NCBI RefSeq assembly: GCF_910592395.1
Contig: NC_088310.1
Span: 27,111,491-27,175,490 of the forward strand
Reading direction: 5' to 3'
DNA length: 64,000 bases
Source of the DNA: Lineus longissimus
Taxonomy: Eukaryota; Nemertea; Pilidiophora; Heteronemertea; Lineidae
The notes below the pieces were generated by a model. That model was given only the letters and a program-made list of their open reading frames with translations, was not told the DNA's origin and searched no databases. Shown piece after piece: positions 51,401 through 63,400 of the stretch. Position 1 is the stretch's first letter. Every line of letters starts with the position of its first letter. The position numbers and the translations under genes are program-made.

Positions 51401-54400
51401 ATGAAAAGGACTGTCTGGTGGTCCACAATCATGATAATAGATGCTCCGCTGGGTAAGGCAAATGGGTAGAGAGAAGTAGAAATCGTTACCTCTTAGATCA
51501 GCCCTAATGCCAGACCTCATCAATTTGTTGAGGTTAATGGGACTTTTGGACTTTGAGCCGCCCTCTTGACCATCCTCTGTATCTTGTATCTCTTCTGGGA
51601 GCTGACGCATGATGTCTGAAGCTATGTCCAGCACCAGTTCATCACTCGTCTTACCAGGCCTGTAAAAAAGACAATAACCTGTTGAGAAAATTGACTAAAT
51701 TTGGGTCCTATTGAGGGTATCTTCTACTTCTTTTTCTGTTTGTGCTTGCTCATAGGCATCAGAGCTCTTTACTGCCACCCCTACTTCACACAACTTTTGA
51801 CCCAGAGGTTTCATCTTTGATAGGAATGACCAAACAAAAGGTACCCTATCATCCAAGATTATCTCCGGCCCAAGGTCAATGTAGCAATGCTAGAATAGTT
51901 GGCTATGACAAGAACTTAAGACCTTTTAACTTACGCAATGAGAGAAGCAGCAAGCCTGGGCTGCACACTGGCTATTGTCTCCACCAGCTCTCTGGCCTGC
52001 TGCTGTAGGTAGGCCTGTTCAGCATTGTCATTCATTCCAAAGAGTTCAGGACTATCTGAATTGGGTAAACTCTCAATGTATGTTCTGACGTCGTTGAAAG
52101 TTGAGTTGGCAGAGACAGGGTGGTACACCTGAAATGAAGATGTGACAAGAAAGTTATTTCAAGATAAGCAGGCAACAGTTCTGTCTAGGTAATGAATGCA
52201 GTTTCCAAGTTGATCCTAAGTCATTGGATACTGGATTTGGTGGTGGGAATTCGTGCCTCAGGACTGCTAGGCCTGGCGATGTTGCAGATGATGTTGAAAT
52301 CTTAGGTAGCCTTTGGAGGCAAGAATGACTACCTGCTCTCTTCTGATGAGGGTATGAAATATCAGGACCCACATTGTCAGATTTGGTCAGATTCAGCCTG
52401 TGGCATTGGGTGATATGAATAAAGACTAGCAATTGCTTTTACTGAAAACCCCATGTACATTTACACAAGGCCTTTCTGTACAAAACTGAAGTAAAATCAT
52501 TTACTAGTCTTTATTCATATCACCCAATGTCTTGGATCCAAAAGACACCACTGCAGGTCGATGGGTCACACACAGCAACAGCTAACAATCAACAGACCAT
52601 CTAGGAGAAGAATGTCTTGCTCTTACCCCATCAGGAGAGTACGTATATCCCTCCTCCGAAGACTCTGGACAATAGAACCGGTGGAGTAAACTGTGGAGAC
52701 AGCGTCTGTCCCAGTCGTCAGTCACCCTGCCACCATACGTCACTTCACCGGTCAGATACTGGAGTGCTGCCCAGGGCACACCCTCCTCATGTTCCTTCAG
52801 CAACATCTCCAGTTGAAGCAGCGACACCTGGAGAGAATTTTGAATATCAAAATGATCTTACACGATAAAATATTACTTCAAAATGGCAAACCATAAGCAC
52901 GGAAAGGTACTGTCTTAGGAATGATACCAAATTTACTGGAATGATCGTGAAGATCCTAGAGAATCTCAAAGGTTATCTGTCGGACACTGAATGAGAGGCA
53001 CAACCTTTTTTGTACCTAGTCATGAATCTATGTCCTGGGCAAAGTTTGGCAGTGATGACAGCTGAGTTCTTTTCTTTTGAATTTGACCAATCATTTATAT
53101 CTTTCTTGTGATGAGAGATTGGTGCATGAACCCAACCCATGACATACCTCGAGATCAGAATCATTGAATCCATATGGAATGTTCCATCCAAGACTTCCAT
53201 ACTTCTTCCTCTCATGTATAACAGCGTTGAAGAAACATAAACCGAAGAGTAGATTCCTCCAGGCGGCGTCTCCGGTGTCATCCTGGTAGAGCTTCTCCGT
53301 CACTGCCCCACTTCCTCCGCTGCCGAATGAACGCAGGAGGTTATTTTTCAAGCCCTGCGGTGGTTCAACCGTCATCTGCAGAATAACAAACAAGGGCATT
53401 AGAACACCTTTACCATCCATAAATCCATGATTGTACGACAGGGATGTTTAATAGATCATTCATCAGTAGCTTTCTATTTCACGTGTATTTTGATACCATG
53501 TGTGTTATCATTGACATACCTTTAATCCAGTTTGCAGTATAGAAATCGGGAATGAAGGATCTGGCTTCGAGCTCAGCCACAGACGGAACTGAGGATCAAC
53601 ATCTGCATTCGGTTTACGGAAACTGGAATAGAAAACATGTAATGTGTAAAGGGAGATACCTGCACTTTAAATCTATGATATGGCAGGTTCACTTCAAGCC
53701 AAGTTATAGGGTAATCGCTAGCAGCAGTTAGAAACCGTTGATTTAAACAGGCATGAAGTAAAAACAGCTTTTCCTGATATTTACCCTTCCACAATGGTCT
53801 CAAGCTTTGGCATCCATGATGCAGCAAGGTGGCAATTCTGCAAGAAAACCCAACGCCCCTTCAGGATCTGTGCTTTAGAGATGAGTTCCTCAGCCTTTGG
53901 TCCCTGTCCTCGGCCGAGCGATATCATGTCCAGATGAAGAGTACTACCTCGCAGATCCTTGGCGAATCTGAACAGCTGTTGTGTTGGATCAGACCCTGGA
54001 AGGAGTAGACCAAATACACGTTAAAGAACAAGTAACATATGTGACCCACCACGACAAAATGAGTCGCATGTCGCACAGAAGATGAGCCTAAAATGACACC
54101 AGGACATAATAGAAGAAATTGATATGCTCCGATTTTACAAAAGGCAGACAATGGTGAAATGAACAACCAGTCTGTCTCAACCTGTCAAGCTCAGAGCGAC
54201 ATGCGACCTGTTTTGTCATGGCGGGTCACATATAAAGTACTGGAGGTTGATATCTCACCGCTACCTGTTCTTCATGAAGAACATTCTTACAGGGAAGATC
54301 AGACTAAGTGACTGAAGTCATCAACTTTATGGAAGGGTAGTTTCACCTCATTTCTTCTTTCACTGCATCAGTTCATCACGTTGTTGATCTTGAAGGCAAT

Positions 54401-57400
54401 TTGAATGAGGTATTCCAGGTTCCATAAGTAAGGTGAGACATGAAGGGACCATGTTTGTTCTCACCCGAAGCTCTAAGAATAAGAACATAAAGTTGTCAAA
54501 CATAGGACAAACCTGGTGACAAGATGAATATGATCGGCGTCTGTGCCGTCGATTCCTCATACATATCCTTCAGGTCAAACTCGCGTGAATACAAGTACTG
54601 GCCCGACATCTGCTCCTCGATGAAATCACGGACAGACGACGTCAACAATGCCGGGCTGAGAACCTTGATTAGCAGGAGGCGCTGCATCGGTGTCAATAGA
54701 TCCCACGGGAACGAGATGGAATGTGAGGAGTCGGACTTCCTGGATCGGATGCTGTCATGACTCTTGGCACTAGATGGCGTGTCTGCTGAAAGATATGGAT
54801 TTTTCACTAATATTTTGTCAACAAAGCTGAGCAGACGACCTTTGTCAGCAGCAGATGTTGCAATGGTGTCAACAGATCTCAAAGGAAATAGTAGTAGACT
54901 TATAAGATTGATCCTGTCACGGGTCTTGGCAGGTTCTGTCCAGGATATCCAGAAATGAGACAGCATTATAACGTCATCAGATATTTCTCATACCTCGTGT
55001 TACCTCTCCTGCTGACTCGTACTTTGTCTCCATCAGATGGTAAGGATCTTCAGCTGAGTGGAAACTCTCCCACTGTATGTGGTTATTCAAGACACTTCGA
55101 CACAGCAGGCCAAACGGCTCAAGGGTAGCCTCAAGATGTTGGCATTGTCTCCACATGTCCTCTGTCACCCATTGCGGCCGCGGTATCTTCTCTGTTTTAC
55201 CCATGTATTCAAGGCGCTGAAGAGGGCTCATTCCTAAAAAGAGAAATGAACTTGAAAGTGATGTCCTTGGCGTTAACTTGACTGCCTTCCCTTGTTCCCT
55301 CGTCTTTAAGTGCCTCTATTGACAGTGTCAGACAGGTCATAATCATAGCACAGGCCAGGGGAGCTAGCAGGCTGCCACTGCATCAACCCCTTCCTTAATT
55401 ACAGAAACACCAGTCACATCCTTCCAAGTTCTGGTTGGCTGGCTTCATGAATGATTGTGTTCGTAATCTACTGAGTTTCATGTTCCAATAACAGTATTGT
55501 TGTTCTTGAACACAAAGACTTGTAACCAGATAACAGCACACCATTACTTACCATCATGCTTAGCGAGGGTTTCTTCATCCATTATACTCGCCATGATGGA
55601 CCCCTGGAGGAAGACGGTCCACTCAAGATCTTCAAGACTGCCCGGCTTATCCACGAGCGATGAACCGTACTTCGCATGAGACCGCATGATACTCGTACAC
55701 AACATGAAGGAAAACATCAACTGGTGATGTGCAAACATGGCCACCGAGACGATCTGATATACACTGATAGTCAATTGGTCAATCATGGCTATCATGTGCT
55801 TGGTGAAATCACCCTTTGAGCGTCTGCTTGAGGATGAGGGCGGTCGTCCACTCATGATACGTTTGGTTCTGTGAGCAGAAGGTGGGCTTGACTCATCAAT
55901 ATTGACACTCTCGATGCAGTCGATGAAGAGATTCTGGAACCAGTCTAGGGAGAATTGGTACATGACGTCGATTCCCGACAGGTCTGCCAGGACAAAGTAG
56001 AGGGTGGCTCCTCTGGTGGCAACCTGGAAGAAAAGATAATCGTCATCAAATTCTTTGTCATAGCATCATGGTCTGAGAGAGGAGAGCACGAGTTCAAAGT
56101 TCAAACCAGAAAAGTCAAGAGGTGCGAGAAGTCTTGTCTATAGAACTGTCAAAGAGTTCATGTCAACTGTGATGTTCTTCATGGGACCACTCAAACTATG
56201 ATGAATTTGAGCATCTGATTGAAGTGGCCAGGAAGAACAATCCTATCAAGCTGAAGTTCCATTCTAGGTGAATTTTACTGACTAATATTCAATGTACTTA
56301 CCGGTAGGTATTTCTTCCTAGCATTATTGAGGTTCTGCTCTGCCCTCTCTGACTGCTCGACCCTTGATAGGATCTCACGTGCCATACCCTTGGATTTCTG
56401 CAGCACCGAGATCAGGTCCTGATCATCAAGAATGTTCCCTGTTAAGAGAAACGAATGACAAATTGTCTACAGTCAAAGGCACATAAGAATAGAGGCAGGG
56501 GCATAGTGCAGGACCTATGACTGAGAACTTGAAGAGAGCCAAAGTACATTTGTACAAGACTTTGTTATTGACAATGGACTCAACCAGTATTGAGCTCTCC
56601 TTCAAATATTACAACTTCTACAGAAGGAGAAACATCTGATACACAAGCCAATTAACACTATGACTAACTCTTGAGGGCAGACAAAGGTTGATACAAGTGG
56701 ATAAGTACGATTCTACAAACAGTTCCACCTCTGGTTGTCCCATCCATACCTTCAGTTTTGTTCAGGAGATAAAGGGTCCTATCCTCTGTGTCTCTCTGTA
56801 ACTGCTTGTCAGCAGCAATGCTCTCCAGCAGTTCACCTCTCTCCTCCTCTAGCTCGGGTTTTTCCTGTAAAAAAAGGAAAGCTGAATTCTGTGACTGACT
56901 GGAGATCCATAACAACAGCTAGAGATCAGGGCTTACAAACTTCTCCTCAACTTGGCCTGTTTCTGAAGGCATCCGATATAGCGATAATGCCGCATCAGAA
57001 ATGAGTTGATAAACTCATCGAAGGCATATTGGCAACTAGAAACAGCAGGTACTGGAAGCAAATGCTGTGATCTCTGGAACTTACCTGTCTGACCACACTG
57101 GACAGCAGCTGTTCCTGCAAGCCATCGAATGTGACCGTGAAGTTGATGATGGTGACCTGTATACAGACGGCAGGCAGGTAATGTGGGTTGCTCATCGAGG
57201 TGGCGAGGTATAACCTGAAGTGATCATTGTACTCTATCTCCGTGTCACCAATCTTTATCAGCTTGTGTCCGCCGCGGGTGAAGGTCTCGTGGAGCAGGAT
57301 GGGTTTCAGGGAGGGATCCAGGGTCTCACCAACATCCTGAGGGAAACAACAATTAATAGCTTTGAGGTATTATCACCAGTATTCATCGAGACATGGATTA

Positions 57401-60400
57401 TTGACCTTACAAAGACTTCAACCAGGAGAAAGTTACTCAACAGTAATGGTGAAATCTTCTTGTGGTTCCCAGGAGACACTGGCCTTCTTAGCCACAGTCG
57501 GCAACCAGTCCAAGACAAGAAAAACCCTGAAATAACCCCAAAATTGCATGGCATAAGATATTGATATGGTAATGAATGGTATTTTTTATCCACCGGACAC
57601 ACACAATCAACAGACTAGAACCCCTAAGGCAGCAGACGCTCATCATAAACGTGCTTACCACAAGTAGAACAGCTTCCCCAACTCTCATGCCTCTCTCCAT
57701 GGTCCTCATGTACTGTGGGTCAGATGCTGCCACAACCTTCAGGTTATGTCCTTCCATTTGCATGATCCAGCTAGAACAGAAACAAAGACCGTCAATAACA
57801 AAACTTGCAAGAGACTAGCCTAGCTGGATTTGACCATCATCCATCTGGTCCTACCTAGGGTACTGTGTCTTTTGTCCTTCCACAGACAAATGGAATAGGT
57901 ATGGAGACATCATTCAAGTGGTCTAGCCAGCTGGAATTCAGTGCAGTTGACAGACAAGGCTATAATCTTAATCATAATCATATTTGCAAATGCACATGAC
58001 ACAGCAAATCATACATGAGGAGATGTTTTCTGCACTAAGACGCAGCTGACTTACTTGGAAGCTTGACCTTGGGGATCAATCAAAAGCGGCCATTTTCTGC
58101 TCTTCTTCACAATGACGGCATTCTCTGTCGAGTGAGTATCATTGGGAAGGCCAAGGTTGTGCCAGCGCAACACCTATATCAAACAGGTTACAGTTATTAG
58201 AAGAAAAATACCATAGTTACATCGAAATTACAATACAAAAACAAAATAGGAAGTAGAAAGTGATTTGTTATTATGATGTGGTCAACCCCATCTTTTGAAA
58301 ACACTGTGTGTAGCTAGCAGGACGATAATAGGGGAGTGCCAATCAATATGTTGATCAATATCGTCTTCATCCAGCAGTTCGCCTCTATATGATGACCAAC
58401 TGAGTTGTTTTACCCAACATGTTCCATACCTGTGTAGCATCCACGATACTCCTAACAAAGTCATACTCCTCCGATATTGGAATGTCCGCCTCTTTACACA
58501 TGTTGACCCACACCTGAATCTGTTCCTTCCGGTACTTGGCGGTGAATGCACCGAGGTAGGCAACAGTAGCAGCAGACACAAGGGTATCACCAACCAGTCC
58601 TTTCAGGCGAAAATCGAGACCCTCTGCCATCTCTTTCCAGCGATCCTTCTCCCCAGACAACGCCTCAATCAGTAAGGACGCCCTCTCCAACCTGACAGCA
58701 GTCAACACCTTCCTCTGTTTCAGCTCCTCTCTCTGGTTCACACTGTCCTGATATTGCCCTTGCAGCATCGTCAAGTGGTCCATAATCTTATTCAGACTCT
58801 CCTCTTTCTGTTGTAGACTTTCCTGAGCTAGCTGTAATGCTTCTTTAGCCTCCGACACACGCTTCTGCTTTGGTTTCACCATCTGTTGAAAGATATTGCA
58901 CGCCAGATTTCAATACATATTGTTGCCTTATTGAGAACAAATTGTAGAAGTATAGTGTATGTTTGCAAGGAGAAATATCAACAGCATTTTCTGACAGATT
59001 TTTTATCAGGTCAAGGTTGTGCCACTGAAACAACTAGTGAGCTAACTATGGGAGGACAGAGCAGCCCCCAGACCAGGGACAGACCCAAGGTTCATGAGTC
59101 TGTTGCCCAAACCAGTCCTGTACCATTTGTGAGGGCAACCGACCCATAAACCTTGAGTACAGCACTTCTTCATGACTCATAATATTGACTCACCTTGTGA
59201 ACTTCATTGTAATGCTCAAGAGCCAACACCCACTGGCAGATCGACTTGCAGGCCAAGGACACCTTGCCGATAGTCTCAGGGTTAAAATCATCATGGGTTG
59301 TATACTTCTTCAGCTTATAGAAAACCTGCAGATTATGAAGAAGTGGGGAGATTTTGATACTAAAGGCAAGAACCAGGTAAGCCAGATTCTGTTTCATGTT
59401 GCTGATAATGCGTTCCTCTATATCAGAGAACATCAGCGCTATTCATGCTTGTACAAGGAATCACTCATTCAAACCAAACCCAGTCCCTAACTGTGCACAG
59501 AACACTTTCAAGTCACATGGATACCACCAGTGGGACCGCCTAGGTCCTGTGTCCACTGCCTCTATTGCCATTTTGAGAAGATCGCCAACATGATGTCTTT
59601 CTCTGATGGTTACATCTCTGTCAGTGTGAGACACAGTATACTGGCAGTTATTTACTGTCCAAGCTATGCAGTGCCACTTCTAGTAAGAGCAATATCTTAC
59701 CTTTTCAGGGAGATTGTTCTTATCAAACTGGATAAGCTTGGTGAGAAACAACTGATCTCCCATCAACTTCTTTGCCGTCTGCCAATCAGGTGTTTCCCTC
59801 ATCAAAACACAAACAGACGCCAGCACCAGTTTCACCAGGATTGGAGGTGATTGGTACACCCTGGAAATAAAAACAAAACTTGTACAATAACTTGTTTATT
59901 TTTACAGACTGTTGGTTCACAGATTTCAGGATGATCAAAATGGTCATCAATGTAAGAATGGGTTACTTCAAACCTTAATACAGAAGAGGTTCCTACCTGA
60001 TTTCTGCAATATCAGCCTTGTTGAGAGCATCTAATGAAGCTATAGCTGTCTGTAGCGCTGGTAACACAGAGGCAAGATCACGCTGGCATTCCTGAAAGTC
60101 AAAAACAAAACATCAAAGGTGTAACACACGCGGACAATGAAACTGAGACAGAAGGCTAATGTAGAACTGTAATCAGGTCCATCTGTCTGGTCCTCAAGGC
60201 AGCGGTTATTGACTAAGGCCAAAATGAGACTGCATTACTTGCCTCACCTCAGACACTTGACCTGCATTTGGCTAAAATGTCAACAAAGCTGAATGAACAG
60301 TTCAAAACTCTACAGGAAGACATTCAGGGACATAGAATCCTTGACCTTTAATCATCGGTACTAATCTGAACCCAGACCTTCCTGTATGATCATTGTAGAG

Positions 60401-63400
60401 TAACTCACATCAGCATAGTCATGGACAGCTTGTGTCTCCTTCGCCATAATCTCCCTCTCTTTCTCCACAATGGCCTTGACCTCCTCCACAGCCACCTGGT
60501 CTTTCTCCAACTGTTTCAAGAGCACCTCTGTCTCCTTGGCTTTCTCTTCAATCCTCGGGCCTAGGGCGACCAGTTCCTCCTGCATGGTCCCGACAAGCGA
60601 GTTGGCCTCGGATAGTTTGTTCAAGCCTCCGAGCAGACGATCCCTGAAGAGAAGATTTGAATCACTTACTTTGCATACCAGGTACTTGATGGATACTCTT
60701 CAACACTCGTTGCACACATGATCACTTTTGCCTGTCCTAGGCTGTTTTGTAAACAATACATCAATCATGCTGGAAACCTCCTCAATGAACAAAGATGGAG
60801 TCACTCGGCCCTTAACCCAATTGGACCCAAACTGTAGTGGTACACAACAGGGGCCCACAGGAGAAGGAGATATATCAAGGCGTAATCACGACTTACCTGC
60901 TATTGACAAATTCTGTTTTGTTTTCTTCCAACATCTTGGCATAGATTTTGATCAGTTCCATGAAGCTGCTTGGGGTCGTGTAGTATCGTCTCCTCATCTC
61001 CTCCCAGAACAGTCTGGTTGCCTTGGTGATGTCCAGATGGATCCTGACACACGCATCAGACACACTCTCCTTCAGAACCTGTGGAGATGAAGTAAGAATG
61101 CAGTCTCTAGATCAAAGTAGCCACATCTGCTGGAAGGACAGTCTCCTATCATTGTCTAAAGGACAGAAACTTGGGTGTGGATTTGTAATTTAGCTTTACC
61201 TCTGTAATCAGGACACCTCTATACCAAGGACAGATCATGAGTCCAACATATGTCCTTTGTAGGTAAATACAAGAATATTCTCAATAACTTACAGCTAGAT
61301 CCTTTCCTGTTTGCGAGATGAAATGTGCATTCTGGAAGTAGACTTGTGCGACGCTGAGCATGGCGGGTTCATCCCATTCATCATACCAGTCAATGGTACA
61401 ACAGTTAATCAATGCAGGATTCATGCGGCATCGCTGACGGAACTTATTACCAGCTGGACTCATCGTGAGGACAACGTGAAGGTTCTTTTTGACTCTCTGA
61501 AAGGGAATTCATGATGATGATAAAGGCTGCCTTGACATAGCTCTCTCCACTGACCAGGGTCGGTATCAAACCACTCACTCTTCACAACAACTTTCACTAT
61601 TGCTGTCATTTCAGTGCTTGACCCGTGAAGGACAAAGCAGGGAACACACCAGGGTTCATTCATTCGATCATACTCTTGTTCAAAATAACCAGTACATCAG
61701 ACATGCTCCACATGATATAGTTTGAGCTGAAAATGCTCTTTGAAAAGAAGAGTTTTCACAAAGTCTTGATGATCTCAGTTTTATGAAAACGACCTTACCT
61801 GAATGAAAAATTCATACACCGCATTCCGTGTGTCAGGCACGTCTGCCTCTGCTGCTGCCCTCTTGAGATTGATAGCAATACCATCCAACTCTTCATTATC
61901 AAAAAGATCAGGCACTTCACCCGAGTTTAGGATGCAGTTGATATCCTCCAAGAAGGTCTCCTGTGAAAACAAAACCAAAACGTGACCAAAGGTGACAAAC
62001 TCGTCCTGTAATTGGTTTTTGTCAAACAGAGTTCGCCTGAAATCTGACTGAACAGTTAACCAGTGTGAGTTTCATGTAGCTGCCATCATTTCATAACCCA
62101 CTTGACCTCGAATTGTGAAGGACAGAGATGCAACCACACCAGGGCTCACACCCACAACTCTCAGATTCAGACACGGACACCTTTACCAGTATGTCACCAT
62201 ACTCCACAACCAAGCACATCTCAACCATTAATTGCTACTTTCACTTACATTGACAATGTCACTGTCCGTCAAGAGGAACACCATATTAAGACCTTGGACA
62301 CCACTCTTCTTAAACACCATCTTCAAATCATCGCGAAAGTCGACGATGCTGTATGTCTTTGTCAAGGTCAGCTGGAACAGTTCTGCTCCTGAGACATAAC
62401 AGGCCAGCTGAACTGTTGTAGCTTTGCCAGTACCATCCATGCCAATCTAAAAGAAATGAATACTGTGTGAGGGCAACTCATAACCCGAAGACAAAGGCAA
62501 AGCTTATCTAGCCAGTCATTCTGTGTCTTTAGATGAATGAATGAATGAATAGAAATACTTATATAGGGCGCCTTTCCGTGGTCCACCACGCTCAAGGCGC
62601 CACCCCCCCCCCCCAAATAGTCCTCAAACGAGGTGGTTTTGAGTTGCCTCTTAAATTATGTTTCTGGCAGAGCTCTGATGGAAAAAGGAAGTTTGTTCCA
62701 CAGGTATGGGCCACAGCATGAGAAGCTGCGGTCACCATACCTGGACTTAGTTCTTCTCCGATGCACAATTTACTAGATGCACAAGTTAATTTAAATCTGA
62801 TGAGGAAAAAGAGCCAACTTACTAGTAACATATGCCCCCCTGGCTGTCTGAAGACTCTGGCTGCCCGTACGATGTGAGCAATAGCCTCCTTGAAGAACAC
62901 CATCTGGGATGCCTGGGTGTTGCCTGCATTCTGTCGCATGTATAATTCCTCCATGATCTGAGCCAGCTTGCTGTTGTCCGAGATAGGCCTATAAACACGC
63001 GCCCGAGTTGAGCCGCCGGAGTCCAGGAAGTCGCAGAACACAACTGGTTCATTCAATAACCGCTCTGGAGTCCATCTTACCTGAATTAGAAGAAACAGAA
63101 TCAACTCTCACTGCAAATTGAATCCAACTTGTAATTCGAAATTGTCATAATTCTCAACACTCAATGAGGTTTTTCAATAGTTGGACATCATCATTAGGCA
63201 GGAAACTCATTCAAGTGATTGTACAACAGGTACCACTACTTTGAATGATTATGGTGTTCATATACACAGAATCAGCCTCCTTCTAAAACATTGGCAATCG
63301 AAAGTAAAATCCCTACACCGGCAGCTCTCAAAATGTAATCTATAACAACACTATGAATGACACACTCGCCAAATCAATCCAACTATTCATAGCCTACAAC

